A stretch of 64,000 bases of DNA. Origin: Pantoea sp. SOD02. Its GTDB lineage: Bacteria; Pseudomonadota; Gammaproteobacteria; Enterobacterales; Enterobacteriaceae. The stretch covers positions 992,001 through 1,056,000 of the forward strand of contig NZ_CP102604.1 in the NCBI RefSeq assembly GCF_024707505.1, in the 5' to 3' direction. A program made the translations under genes and the position numbers. The stretch's first letter is position 1. Each line of letters begins with the position of its first letter. Below, one piece after another: positions 6,214 to 15,955 of this stretch. The notes under the pieces are model-generated. The model was given only the letters and a program-made list of their open reading frames with translations, was not told the DNA's origin and did not search any database.

Positions 6214-7975
6214 GTAATTTGACTCCAAATCGCAGGGCAATACCCAAGCCAACCACTACCAGCAGGATGTTAATAAAGGAGAGCGCGGCAACGATATCAA
6301 TCGCGCCCGCCGCCCACAGGGAAACCAGCATTGAGCCGATGGTTTCCGTGCCGGGTGAAAGCAGATACACGCCGGTGGAATATTCGCGCTCGAAAATCAG
6401 GAACATCAGCAGCCATGAGCCAATCAGGCCGTAGCGTGATAACGGAATGGTGACGTGACGCGTAATCTGTCCGCGCGTAGCGCCGGTGCTGCGCGCCGCT
6501 TCTTCCAGTTCTGGACCCACTTGTAATAGCGTTGAGGAGATCAGGCGCAGGCCATACGCCATCCACACCACGGTGTAGGCCAGCCAGACGCTGAAGATGG
6601 TGCTGCGCAGCGAACGCAGCCAGACGATCAGGTGATCGCGCAGCCACTGCGACCAGACGAAATCCGATAGCCAGCCCGATTTGAGCGAGTTATCCAGCCA
6701 CATTGGCAGGAACAGAAACACCCAGAGAAACGCCAGACCGGCCAGCAAGCCCGGCACCGCACGCGGCACCAGCACGCTGTAATCGAGGAAGCGCGTAGTG
6801 TTATCGGGTTTACGGTGCATGGCGATACCGATAAACAGATAACAACCCACCGCCAGCGCGCCGCCGATCACGCCGATCGCCATTGAGTTGACGATTGCGC
6901 GCAGCAGGTTGGGCTGCGCCCAGATGGTCTGGAAGGTCTTGATCGACAGCTCATCCCAGATCGAAACGCCAACGCCCCAGTTAGAGATAAACGCACGCAG
7001 CACCACGCCCAGCAACGGCACGCCAATGGTCACTGTCAGCCAGAACGCCACAACTGCGCCCGCCACCCAGCGCCATTTTCCCAGCGGCAGCGCTCGCGCC
7101 TGCGAGGCTTTACCTTTCACGGTGACAAAGCGGTTAGCGGTGCGCATCAGGCGGCGTTGCAGCATCACCAGCGGAATGGTGATACAAATCAGCACCACCG
7201 CCACCGCAGCCATCAGGTGATAAGACGGCGTGCCGAGTTTATTGGTCAGCTGATAGAGATAAGTGGCCAGCACCATGTTGCCTTCAGGATCGCCCAGCAC
7301 CAGCATCAAACCGAACACTTCCAGCCCAAGGAAGAACAGCAGCACGATGGCATACAGAATTGACGGGCGTACCATCGGCAAACTCACCGCCGTCATCACC
7401 TGTAACGGCGAAGCACCCGAAATACGCGCGGCTTCTTCCACATCCGATCCCACGCTGCGCAGGGCAGAAGAGATGTAAAGATAGGCGTGCGGGACGTGCG
7501 TCAGGCCAGCGATCACCACGATGCTCGACATGTCGTAGATATTCCACGGCACGAACCCGAGCAGTGATTGCGCCCACAGCGAGAAGAATCCCACCGGGCC
7601 CGCCGCCACCACATAACCAAAGCCCAGCACCATCGGCGAGACAAAAATTGGCACGAGGATCAGCGGCTCAATGATGCGTCTGCCGGGTAAATCGGTACGC
7701 ACCATCAGGAACGCCAGAATACCGCCCAGCGGAATGGCGATGATCACCAGCCCAAAGGCGAGAATAAATCCGCTGCGCAGCGCTTTGTAGAAGTCGGGAT
7801 CGGTGAAAATAAATTCAAACGATTCCAGGCTCCACTCTTTCGACGGCGCAAAGAACGGCGCGGACAAGAAACTTTGTATGACGATAAACGACAGCGGGAT
7901 GTAGATAACCAGCGCGGTTATCAGCACCACAACGCCGCGCGGCAGGCTTTGCCACTTTCTATGCAATGCACGCAT
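6206..7975 (-). CDS. ABC transporter permease, two fused permease domains (FbpB/AfuB type)
   Basis: A 589-residue inner-membrane protein with about 12 membrane segments. It carries two copies of the permease EAA loop (EEAARISGASPLQVM in the first half, EEAARSTGATRGQITRHVTI in the second), so both permease halves are fused in one chain. This is characteristic of the FbpB/AfuB/SfuB group. It lies 74 bp after the binding-protein gene and overlaps the ATPase gene by 8 bp. Confidence 0.9.
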   Translation of the reverse strand: MRALHRKWQSLPRGVVVLITALVIYIPLSFIVIQSFLSAPFFAPSKEWSLESFEFIFTDPDFYKALRSGFILAFGLVIIAIPLGGILAFLMVRTDLPGRRIIEPLILVPIFVSPMVLGFGYVVAAGPVGFFSLWAQSLLGFVPWNIYDMSSIVVIAGLTHVPHAYLYISSALRSVGSDVEEAARISGASPLQVMTAVSLPMVRPSILYAIVLLFFLGLEVFGLMLVLGDPEGNMVLATYLYQLTNKLGTPSYHLMAAVAVVLICITIPLVMLQRRLMRTANRFVTVKGKASQARALPLGKWRWVAGAVVAFWLTVTIGVPLLGVVLRAFISNWGVGVSIWDELSIKTFQTIWAQPNLLRAIVNSMAIGVIGGALAVGCYLFIGIAMHRKPDNTTRFLDYSVLVPRAVPGLLAGLAFLWVFLFLPMWLDNSLKSGWLSDFVWSQWLRDHLIVWLRSLRSTIFSVWLAYTVVWMAYGLRLISSTLLQVGPELEEAARSTGATRGQITRHVTIPLSRYGLIGSWLLMFLIFEREYSTGVYLLSPGTETIGSMLVSLWAAGAIDIVAALSFINILLVVVGLGIALRFGVKLHD

Positions 7976-8049
7976 ATTGAGACCCTGAATGGCGAAATCA
8001 GATAAGAGAAAGCTGAGCGCGGCGCAGTCGCCGCACTTGATAACTGCGG

Positions 8050-9138
8050 TTATTTACCGGCGGCTTCGCGCCACTGTTTGATGTAATCCAGACGTTTTTT
8101 CGGTTGCAGATATTCCAGCAGGCTTTCATCAACCGGGATCGGTTTCAGCGCGTTGCCCAACATTTTGGTCATGCCATCAATGTCGTTTTTGCCTTCAATA
8201 TCGTTGCGCAGGGAAGGGATGTCGGCCTGATTAGCCAGAATGCTTTGTCCTTTCTCAGACAGCACATAATCGAGCCACAGTTTGGCGGCATGGCTGTTTT
8301 GCGCTTGCTGGCTGATGAACGAAACGCGTGATAGCACCAGCGTGTAATCCTTCGGATAAGAGATGCCCAGCGACGGATCGGTTTTAGCGCGCGCTTCAGC
8401 GTAAGAACCGAGGATGTTGAAGCCGATCAGGTTTTCGCCGGATGAGACCCTTTCCATCATGGTGCCGGTGGAGGACTGCACGGCTAAACCGCCTTTCGCC
8501 ACGTCGGCCAGCGTTTTGAAGTAGTTGGGATCGGCTTTGTAATCCTGCACTGAAAGCATGAAACCAAGTCCCGATTTCTCAATATCGTAAGTGGTAACTT
8601 TGCTCTTGAATTTGTCGGTCTGGCTGGCGATCAGCTTGGCCAGCGCGGCGTGTGAATCGGGCACATCACCGGCCGGGATCAGACGCTTGTTATAGATGAA
8701 CACCACCGGTTCGTAGGTGGTGCCGTAGGCTTTGTTGTTCCACACCGCCCACTTCGGCAGCTGCGCCAGTTCAGGTGATTTGTACTCCTGCGCGTAGTCG
8801 GTCGCCAGCTTCAGACCGGTATCCATTGAGGAGCTCCACACCACGTCGCCGCTGGTGCCGCCCGAGGCTTGTTCGCTGATAAAACGGTTGTACAGCTCGG
8901 TGCTGTTCATATCGTTATATTCAACTTTGATGCCGGGATAGGTTTCTTCAAAACCTTTGATCAGCGGCCCCGCAGCTTTGGTGTCGGTGGTGGAGTAAAC
9001 CACCACTTTGCCTTCTTTCGTGGCGGCATCAATCACGCTTTGATAATCCGCTGGATAGCCTTGCGGCGGGGCAGCAACCGCTGACATAGAGACAAAAACA
9101 GTTGCAGCAATCAGAGACAGAGGGAAAGTGTTCGACAT
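8050..9138 (-). CDS. Periplasmic substrate-binding protein of the ABC importer
   Basis: A 362-residue protein with a clear signal peptide (MSNTFPLSLIAATVFVSMSA, cleavage near AVAA) and a type-II binding fold of the SBP_bac_6/ferric-binding group, beginning with a VVYSTTD strand and the motif PGIKVEY. The start at 9138 (MSNT) follows AAGG; the longer frame would put 15 odd residues before the signal peptide. Homologous families bind Fe3+, hexose-6-phosphates (AfuA) or 2-aminoethylphosphonate. I do not see the tandem-Tyr iron motif clearly, and the neighbouring two-component system points to an organic anion, so a non-iron ligand is preferred (inference). Confidence 0.85.
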   Translation of the reverse strand: MSNTFPLSLIAATVFVSMSAVAAPPQGYPADYQSVIDAATKEGKVVVYSTTDTKAAGPLIKGFEETYPGIKVEYNDMNSTELYNRFISEQASGGTSGDVVWSSSMDTGLKLATDYAQEYKSPELAQLPKWAVWNNKAYGTTYEPVVFIYNKRLIPAGDVPDSHAALAKLIASQTDKFKSKVTTYDIEKSGLGFMLSVQDYKADPNYFKTLADVAKGGLAVQSSTGTMMERVSSGENLIGFNILGSYAEARAKTDPSLGISYPKDYTLVLSRVSFISQQAQNSHAAKLWLDYVLSEKGQSILANQADIPSLRNDIEGKNDIDGMTKMLGNALKPIPVDESLLEYLQPKKRLDYIKQWREAAGK

Positions 9139-9308
9139 TATAATTAACCTTTTAGTTACATTTGAGGAACTAAAGGTCAACATAGCCTATCGACTTTTCC
9201 ACACAAGAGGTGACGGATTGTTATCTTCACGAAGTGTGATTGTTGGCGTCGTTTAGGCAATTAACACCATAAAAACCACGACCGGCCGCGCGCGAAATCT
9301 GCGCAAGA

Positions 9309-10001
9309 TCACAGGATTTTGCGGTACAGACGCCGCGGATGGCCGATGTTGCCGTACTGCATTTCGACGCCAATAAAACCGATCTCCACGCAATATTCCA
9401 GGTAACGACGACCGGTGGTTTTACTGATGCCAACGCGCTCAACCACCTGTTCAACTGACCAGCTACTCTCCGGTGCAGCGCTAAAAAAGCTCTTCACCCG
9501 ATCGAGCGTAATGGTTTCAATCCCTTTGGTCGAAGGCGCTGACGGCACATCACTGGTTGGCAAATTAAACAGCTTATCCAGCGCCTGCTGATCAACGTTT
9601 TTCATCTGACGCATGGTCTGCACCTGCAGCATAAAGCGTTCCAGCGATGCGCGCAGGCGATGGAAAAACACCGGTTTCAGCAGGTAGTCGAATGCGCCGC
9701 TGCGCATCGCGTGGCTACAGGTTTGCATGTCGCTGGCGGCGGTGATGAAAATCACCGAGCACTCAAAGCGCTTCAGTAGCGGATCGTCAATCAGCGTAAC
9801 GCCCTGACCATCCGGCAAATAGTTATCGAGCAGCAGCAGCCGTGGCTGATGTAATGTAATCAGCTCGCGCGCCTGTGCCAGCGTAGCGGCAATACCGACC
9901 ACGCGCAGATGAAAGTTCTGCTCAATATATTCACGATGCAGATCGGCCAAATGCGGCTCATCTTCCACAATCACCACATCAAGCGGCTTAGCATTATTCA
10001 T
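9309..10001 (-). CDS. Response regulator, DpiA/CitB/DcuR-like
   Basis: A 230-residue protein with a receiver domain (acidic pair E13/D14, phospho-acceptor D59 in LLLDNYLPDG, very like DpiA) and a C-terminal helix-turn-helix (about 165-215, SVEQVVERVGISKTTGRRYL) of the CitB type. It overlaps the kinase gene by 8 bp and precedes the ABC importer on the same strand, so it probably controls that importer in response to the imported compound. Confidence 0.9.
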   Translation of the reverse strand: MNNAKPLDVVIVEDEPHLADLHREYIEQNFHLRVVGIAATLAQARELITLHQPRLLLLDNYLPDGQGVTLIDDPLLKRFECSVIFITAASDMQTCSHAMRSGAFDYLLKPVFFHRLRASLERFMLQVQTMRQMKNVDQQALDKLFNLPTSDVPSAPSTKGIETITLDRVKSFFSAAPESSWSVEQVVERVGISKTTGRRYLEYCVEIGFIGVEMQYGNIGHPRRLYRKIL

Positions 10002-11634
10002 GAGAAAGTCCTGTTAACGCGGCGGGCTGGAACGGGATAAACACCGAGAAAATGGTGCCCTGCGGTGAGTTGTCGCTGATCTCAATGCTGCCGCCTGCCT
10101 GCTGTACATAACCCGCCGCCAGATAGAGGCCGATGCCGTGTTCTGCACCAAGCATATCGTCGCCGCTGTTGGGTTTACTGGTGACGCCTTGCTCAAACAA
10201 GTGCGGTTTGATGCTGTCATCAATGCCGCAACCCTGATCGGCCACTTCGATTAACAGCTCCTGATTACGACCAGAAATATATAACTCAATCGGTGTCGCG
10301 GGCGTTCTGGCGTTGAGCGTGGCGTCCACCGCGTTATCCAGCAGATTGCCGATCACCGACATCAACGCCGTTTCACTCAGCGCGGCAGGAATGCGATTTA
10401 GCTGACAGGCGGGATCGAATTTTAACTCAACGCCTTTTTCCCGCGCGCTGACATATTTCCCCAGCAGCAACCCACACAGTGCGGGCGAGGTGAAGCGCGC
10501 CGAGACAAAATCCAGCACCTGCTGCGCGCCGGCAGATTGCGCGTGGATGTAGCGCATCGCGTCGTCATAGCGCTGCATCTGCAGCAGGCCGACCAGCGTG
10601 GCGGTCCAGTTCAGCTGTTCATGCCGCATGATGCGTAGATTGTCCGCGTAGCGTTTCACCTGGCTGAGCTGGCTGCTCAATGTGTTGATGTCGTTTTTAT
10701 CGCGGAAGCTGCACACCCAGCCGCCTGGCTCGCCGGGTTCCAGCTCAATCGCTACCCGGTTAACAATCACCTGACGCTGATTGAGCACGGTGATGTGGTC
10801 ATGAGTTTTCACCTCATGCTGGCTTAAAAACGCCGGATGGATTTGCAGCACCTGATCCAGCGGTTTCCCCAGCAGTTCACTCTCACTCTGCTGGATATCC
10901 AGCAACTCGCGTGCAGCGCGGTTAATAAGAATTAGCTGCCGCTCCGCGTTCACCGCAAACACCCCTTCATACATCGCTTCCAGCAGCGCTTTTTGTTGCA
11001 GCACCAGCAGGGCGATATCTTTCGGCTCCAGCCAGAACATCTGTTTTTTCAGGTTGCGGCTAAACATCCACGAAAAGATAAACAGCAGCAGCAACAGCGC
11101 CACACCATACAAGCTGGCCTGCCACAGCAGGCTGACATTGATATTGGCAATATAGGAGGTGAGATAACCCACCGAAACAATGCCGATTACCTGATGATGC
11201 GTATTAAAGATCGGCGCTTTGCTGCGGAGCGATACGCCGATGCCGCCTTTGCGCACCGAGATGATGGTTTTGCCCTGCAGCACTTCGGCATTGTCGCCGC
11301 CAATCATCGGTAAATTGAGGCGCTCCGGTGATTCCGAGTGATAGAGATGCTGTTCCTGCGTGTCGCCAATCACGATGTAGCTGGCATCGCTTTGGTTGCG
11401 CAGCGGCTGGATCAACGCCGCGATGCCGGCGATGTCGCGGCGCGCCACTTTCTCCGCCAGACCGGGCATCAGCGCAATCTCACTGGCCTGCACCCGCGCG
11501 CGCTGTCCCAAATCGTGATGCAGTTGACGATCGATAAAATGAAACAGAATGGCGCCCAGCAAGGCGAGTAGCAGGCAGGAAAACAGCACCAGCGACAGGA
11601 AGAGTTTTACCTGAAAAGATAATCTGCGTTTCAT
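9994..11634 (-). CDS. Sensor histidine kinase, DpiB/CitA/DcuS-like
   Basis: A 546-residue membrane kinase with a transmembrane segment at about 10-30, a periplasmic sensor domain of CitA/DcuS type (about 31-165), a second segment (about 168-190), a cytoplasmic PAS domain (about 210-310), an H-box with H338 in MRHEQLNWTATLVGLLQM, and an ATPase domain with N-box NLLDNAVDA and G-boxes GCGID and HGIGLYL. CitA/DcuS relatives sense citrate or C4-dicarboxylates. The start at 11634 (MKRRLSF) is preferred to an upstream ATG because the membrane anchor then sits near the N-terminus. It is unusual to find this family beside a ferric-type ABC importer instead of a carboxylate carrier. Confidence 0.88.
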   Translation of the reverse strand: MKRRLSFQVKLFLSLVLFSCLLLALLGAILFHFIDRQLHHDLGQRARVQASEIALMPGLAEKVARRDIAGIAALIQPLRNQSDASYIVIGDTQEQHLYHSESPERLNLPMIGGDNAEVLQGKTIISVRKGGIGVSLRSKAPIFNTHHQVIGIVSVGYLTSYIANINVSLLWQASLYGVALLLLLFIFSWMFSRNLKKQMFWLEPKDIALLVLQQKALLEAMYEGVFAVNAERQLILINRAARELLDIQQSESELLGKPLDQVLQIHPAFLSQHEVKTHDHITVLNQRQVIVNRVAIELEPGEPGGWVCSFRDKNDINTLSSQLSQVKRYADNLRIMRHEQLNWTATLVGLLQMQRYDDAMRYIHAQSAGAQQVLDFVSARFTSPALCGLLLGKYVSAREKGVELKFDPACQLNRIPAALSETALMSVIGNLLDNAVDATLNARTPATPIELYISGRNQELLIEVADQGCGIDDSIKPHLFEQGVTSKPNSGDDMLGAEHGIGLYLAAGYVQQAGGSIEISDNSPQGTIFSVFIPFQPAALTGLSHE

Positions 11635-12028
11635 ACAACCTGCAGTAAAGGAAAACTGGAGAGAGGCATGGCTGGAGACTAGCACGCGAAAATGCGCGCT
11701 GTGACAGGCTAACATCAGAGTTGTGAGCTGGCTTCAATCCCGGCGCGGCTTAGGCGCTGGTTTCTGTTGGCACGATGTCAGAGATATTCCCATCTTATTC
11801 CTGGAGATCGCCTGCTGCGACGCTAATCAATGAATAAAAAACCAATTCACCACGGCTAATCTATGCGCCGCTATTTAATCCATCCTTTCTCTGAGTAAAT
11901 TCCGTTTTAACCCGGCAGCCATTGACCTTATAACCCCGAGTGGTGAGAATGCCGGGAAAAGTTTTGAATTAGATCGCAAATTTTGGGCATCAAGCCTCTT
12001 GCAGTGCGGCTGCGATAGCCACACTGAA
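11635..12028. other. Intergenic region without a recognised gene
   Basis: About 390 bp upstream of the kinase gene, of mixed composition. No convincing reading frame, RNA gene or strong hairpin was seen. It should contain the promoter of the kinase/response regulator operon, but no box is good enough to name. Confidence 0.5.
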
Positions 12029-12223
12029 TTAACGCCACTTGCACTTATCGGCGCGCGAATGACGCGCCAGCGTAATTAAAGTGCAGGGCATACAGCAAAT
12101 ATCGTTAATGTCGTGACGTTCGTTGAGAAGGCCCGTCTTTGGATGCACCTTCTCAGCCCCGGTCGGCATTTCTTGTTTTTGGTGATGAGCACGATAAAGA
12201 CGCCAGCGTTTTTTAACGTTCAT
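12029..12223 (-). CDS. Small hypothetical protein, cysteine-containing
   Basis: A 64-residue basic product with a CCMPC cluster near residues 43-47 and a C-terminal CKW. Codon use looks like that of real genes, but the ribosome-binding site is poor. It is transcribed away from the exopolysaccharide operon. I do not recognise it; the cysteine cluster could bind metal. It may be a chance frame. Confidence 0.38.
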   Translation of the reverse strand: MNVKKRWRLYRAHHQKQEMPTGAEKVHPKTGLLNERHDINDICCMPCTLITLARHSRADKCKWR

Positions 12224-12385
12224 TACCAGGCAGATAAAAATTTAATTTAAGTACGTCATGATTGGCGTGGTAATGGCGTTAAGCCAAATTACCAAAAGAA
12301 AAAAACGTAACCGGCTGAAAATTAACTGAACTCTTATGAGCGCAGCGCAGCCTCTTTACGCCAAAAATAGGGGTTTCACTGTGGT

Positions 12386-12424
12386 CAGTATACAGGTAGC
12401 TGCAAGCCTGGGGCGGTAGCCTGC
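12386..12424 (+). promoter_or_regulatory. JUMPstart element with ops site (RfaH recruitment)
   Basis: The segment matches the JUMPstart consensus found before O-antigen and capsule operons: a GGTAGCTG..AAGCC.GGGGCGGTAG pattern. It contains GGCGGTAGCCT at 12412-12422, which fits the ops consensus GGCGGTAGNNT. The ops sequence pauses RNA polymerase and loads RfaH, which suppresses termination and couples translation. It lies 236 bp before the first glycosyltransferase, so the three-gene operon should be RfaH-dependent. Confidence 0.85.
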
Positions 12425-12659
12425 CTGGTTTAGCTGACGAAAACAGAATGAAACTGCACGGTTTATTTGGCGATTATCTTATTTAGTGAACTTTTTAGAG
12501 AGAATTAAAGGCCAGTTTTATTTGACCTGAGGAAACTCTGAAATAGACAAGCAACAAATGTTAAGCCGGGCGCAAGCAACGCGTAGTGTTAATCACTGCA
12601 ATGTTCATAGATTACTTTTTTCGCCCGCAACTTTTACTCCGACAGAGTCCAGAGGTTAT

Positions 12660-13637
12660 ATGCAAAATCCCGTTAACGACGTTTTAATCAGCGTCATCGT
12701 GCCGGTGTATAACGCCGCGGCGTATCTGGAACGATGCATTGATAGCCTGCTTCAGCAGGAAGAGAACCGTTTTGAAGTGATATTTATTAACGACGGCTCC
12801 AGCGATAACTCGCTCGCGATATTACAGAATTACGCCCATTACCCGCATTTTCATATCATCGACCAAGCCAATGGCGGCGTCTCGTCGGCGCGCAATCAGG
12901 GCATTCGTGCCTCGCGCGGCAAACTGCTGTGCTTTTTAGACGCCGATGATTTTCTGCCAGCCAGCGCGTTTGCCACCTATGTGCGGTTGATGCACAACAA
13001 CATCGCGATGGTGGGCGGCGAATCGCAGCACTTCACGCCGCAAGGCGAGCCGCTCGATTTCCCGGCCAACACGACTGACACGCGCCAGCTGAGCGCTTCA
13101 GCGGCGATCAACGATCTGCTCTATTTCAATCCGCGTCACGGTATCTGCGACAAGGTGTTTCGTGGTGATGTGATTCGTCAGCATCAGCTCAGTTTTAACG
13201 AAGAGATTTATAACTTCGAAGATCTGCTGTTCGTGATCAATTACCTGCATCTGCAACAGGATCGTCAGGTGGTCTTCACCCAGCAGGTGGTTTATCACTA
13301 TGTGGAATCCACCAACTCCGCCACGCGATCGGCATTACGGGAAAAGCATTTCTCCTTTGCGCGTTCATTTAATGGCATGCAGGCGTTTTTATCCGCCCAG
13401 CATAGCCGCTGTTATTACCATCTCTATTTAAAAGTCACCTCATCTTATATCTATAAAGCGCTGCACAGCGACGGATTCAGCCGCGCCTTTATTGATGAAT
13501 ATATTTCGCTCTACCGTCGCAGCTTTAAGTCCTATTTCACATCAGGATTGATGTTCAATCCGTGGAGCCTGTACTTTGCGCTGTTTTTTGTCAGTCCACG
13601 ACTGGTATCGCGTCTGCGCCGGCTGGCACAGAAATAA
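12660..13637 (+). CDS. Family 2 glycosyltransferase (exopolysaccharide side chain)
   Basis: A 325-residue GT-A enzyme with the family-2 start LISVIVPVYNAAAYLERCID, then INDGSSDNS and the metal/nucleotide-binding DXD-type FLDADDF (about residues 95-101). It is expected to add a sugar to a lipid-linked polysaccharide repeat unit at the cytoplasmic face. The start at 12660 has AGAGG just upstream; a longer frame from 12558 lacks support. First gene of a JUMPstart operon with a Wzx-type flippase and a second GT2. In gene order the trio recalls the accessory cluster for a stewartan side-branch sugar in Pantoea stewartii, from memory and tentative. Confidence 0.85.
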   Translation: MQNPVNDVLISVIVPVYNAAAYLERCIDSLLQQEENRFEVIFINDGSSDNSLAILQNYAHYPHFHIIDQANGGVSSARNQGIRASRGKLLCFLDADDFLPASAFATYVRLMHNNIAMVGGESQHFTPQGEPLDFPANTTDTRQLSASAAINDLLYFNPRHGICDKVFRGDVIRQHQLSFNEEIYNFEDLLFVINYLHLQQDRQVVFTQQVVYHYVESTNSATRSALREKHFSFARSFNGMQAFLSAQHSRCYYHLYLKVTSSYIYKALHSDGFSRAFIDEYISLYRRSFKSYFTSGLMFNPWSLYFALFFVSPRLVSRLRRLAQK

Positions 13638-13653
13638 ACGCTGAGGTTAAGTT

Positions 13654-14961
13654 GTGAAAGATAAATTAAAAAACTCCATGTGGATGATCGCTGAAAAGCT
13701 GATTGCGGTATTCGGCCTGATATTTGTCACCTCCTATGTGGCGAAATACGTTGGGCCCACCACTTTCGGCATTATCTCGATCTCGATGCTGGTATTTCAG
13801 TTCATCCAGAGCATCGCGTTAATGGGCAGCGATGTGATTCTGCTGAAACGCTTATCGCAAAATCATCACTCTGGCATGCGCTTAATGATGGCGACCTTTC
13901 TGCTGGTGCTGGTGATTTATGGCGTGCTGGCGGCCAGCGGCATGTTGATTATGGGCGAAGAGTGGAGCACTGAAGCGCTGGTGTTTATCTGCGCGGCGGC
14001 GATTGCCTGTCTTTTCTCTTCGCTGGATCTGGTCAATATCTACAACGAGGCGATGCTGAATGCGCGCCTGAATGTGATCGCTAATCTGGCGGGTTTGGCC
14101 ATCAGTTTAACCGTACGTTTCTTTATTTCGTATTACGGTCTGGATCCGCAGTTGTTGTCGATTCCTATCGTGCTGGCGACCTTTATTCCGTTTGCCATCA
14201 AGCTGGCGATATTCCTGAAATATCACCGTCAGGTGCCGATTCCGGCACTGCGCCAGATGAAGAAATATTCACGCTATATGGTGGCGTCGGGTATTTCACT
14301 GGTGTTTTCCGTGATTGCGGTGGCGATTTATACCCGCGTTAATCAAATCAGCGTGTCGTATTTCCTTGGCGTGAAAGAGGCGGGGATTTTTTCCGTTGCG
14401 CTGACGCTCGCCACTGCGTGGGTATTTTTACCCAATGCATTGCTGGCTTCCTTTTTCCCGGCGTTCTTTGCCGAGCGTGACGATCGGCAATCAATTATCA
14501 AAGCACAGAAATTACATCTGCTGGTGATTGGTGTCTCGTCGCTGGTGATTCTGGCGATTTGGTTATTGTCCGGATGGTTTATCCGTGACTTCTACGGTGC
14601 GGAGTATCTCGATGCGGTCGCGCCAACGTTGTTACTCAGCGTCGGCGCGATGTGCGCGGTGCTGAGCAGCGTAATGGATCGTTTCATTATTAAGTACAAC
14701 GGATATCGCTATTTAGTGAAGAAAACCTTCGTGGTGTTATTAATTTGCGTGGCCTCCTCTTTATTATTGGTTCCTTACTTCGGTTTAAATGGCGCGGCCA
14801 TGAGCGTGGTATTAACCGAGTTTTTATCGTTCTCCCTGCTTAATTACTTTTTCCCTGCTCAACCGGTAATGCGTATTCATCAAATATTTATCAACCCCAG
14901 GAAACTATGGCTGTTATTCAACAATATCAAAACCTCAGACAGTAAAGAGAGTTTATCATGA
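13654..14961 (+). CDS. Wzx-like polysaccharide flippase
   Basis: A 435-residue membrane protein with about 12 hydrophobic segments and the N-terminal pattern of polysaccharide transporters (AEKLIAVFGLIFVTSYVAKY, then GPTTFG). Wzx proteins flip undecaprenyl-linked repeat units to the periplasm. The start is GTG at 13654 with GAGG upstream, 16 bp after the first glycosyltransferase. The stop overlaps the next ATG (ATGA at 14958). Placed between two glycosyltransferases, it probably exports the unit they modify. Confidence 0.85.
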   Translation: MKDKLKNSMWMIAEKLIAVFGLIFVTSYVAKYVGPTTFGIISISMLVFQFIQSIALMGSDVILLKRLSQNHHSGMRLMMATFLLVLVIYGVLAASGMLIMGEEWSTEALVFICAAAIACLFSSLDLVNIYNEAMLNARLNVIANLAGLAISLTVRFFISYYGLDPQLLSIPIVLATFIPFAIKLAIFLKYHRQVPIPALRQMKKYSRYMVASGISLVFSVIAVAIYTRVNQISVSYFLGVKEAGIFSVALTLATAWVFLPNALLASFFPAFFAERDDRQSIIKAQKLHLLVIGVSSLVILAIWLLSGWFIRDFYGAEYLDAVAPTLLLSVGAMCAVLSSVMDRFIIKYNGYRYLVKKTFVVLLICVASSLLLVPYFGLNGAAMSVVLTEFLSFSLLNYFFPAQPVMRIHQIFINPRKLWLLFNNIKTSDSKESLS

Positions 14962-15953
14962 ATGAAAAACCACTATTTAGTCTTATCATTCCCGTCTATA
15001 ACTCACAAAAAACCATTAAACGTACCTTGCTGAGCGTGCTTAAACAGACGTTCAGCAGTTACGAAGTGATTGTGGTTAATGATGGTAGCAGCGATACAAC
15101 CGCAAATATTCTGCAGGAGTTCAGCGCATATTCGCAGGTCACGGTAATTCACCAAATTAATGCCGGTGTCAGCGCTGCTCGAAACAGCGGCATGCAGCAG
15201 GCCAGCGGTGAATATGTGTTATTCCTCGATGCGGATGATTGGGTGGACGATAACTTCCTGATGATCTTCAAACAGAATCTCGATGCCTGGCCAGCGGAAT
15301 CAGTTGATTTGATGGTGGGAAACCTCAACGACAATCGCGTAGGGAAAGTGTCGCAGGCGGGCTTCTTCAGCAACGAGGACATTCCTTATGTGCTTGGTGA
15401 GCTGGAGATGAGTGATAACATCGGTTATCTGCATAACAAATGTTATCGCCGTCAGATTATTGAGGAGTTGAACCTGCGCTTTTTGGAGGGTATCTCCATG
15501 AGCGAGGATTTGTTGTTTAACCTTAAATTCTTCAGCTGCATTAGCAATTTCCTGGTCACGCCGGGCGCTGCTTATCATTATGAAGATGTGGAGGGTTCAT
15601 TATCGAAGCGTAAAGTGCAATACAGTGAACTGAAAGTGCGTAAACAGTTTCTCACTGCACTGTATGATTCGATCATCAGTAAATATCAGTCCAGCAATCT
15701 CGATTATTTCCTCAAGGGCATTTCCAAACGTGTGCTCGCGCTGGATATGCAAATCGTGACGGCTATGTATCACTCTTCGTTTTCACCTGCGGATATTGCC
15801 CAGGAAATTAATGAAATAAAGCGGGGTAAATACTCAAAAGGTATTTTCATTCTGCTGAATAAAAATGAAAAATTGAAGTACATGATTATGAATTTGAATA
15901 CACTCACAGCGTACTATTTTCTTTATGCACTCTACAGGATGCGCGCATTCTGA
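14958..15953 (+). CDS. Family 2 glycosyltransferase, last gene of the operon
   Basis: A 331-residue GT2 enzyme with FSLIIPVYNSQKTIKRTLLS at the start, VVNDGSSDTT and a DXD-type FLDADDW (about residues 89-95). It resembles the first glycosyltransferase of the operon over the first 110 residues and differs afterwards, suggesting related chemistry with another acceptor. Translation is coupled to the flippase by a 4-bp overlap. Base composition falls towards the 3' end of the operon compared with its neighbours, as is common for polysaccharide genes gained by transfer. Confidence 0.85.
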   Translation: MNEKPLFSLIIPVYNSQKTIKRTLLSVLKQTFSSYEVIVVNDGSSDTTANILQEFSAYSQVTVIHQINAGVSAARNSGMQQASGEYVLFLDADDWVDDNFLMIFKQNLDAWPAESVDLMVGNLNDNRVGKVSQAGFFSNEDIPYVLGELEMSDNIGYLHNKCYRRQIIEELNLRFLEGISMSEDLLFNLKFFSCISNFLVTPGAAYHYEDVEGSLSKRKVQYSELKVRKQFLTALYDSIISKYQSSNLDYFLKGISKRVLALDMQIVTAMYHSSFSPADIAQEINEIKRGKYSKGIFILLNKNEKLKYMIMNLNTLTAYYFLYALYRMRAF

Positions 15954-15955
15954 TT

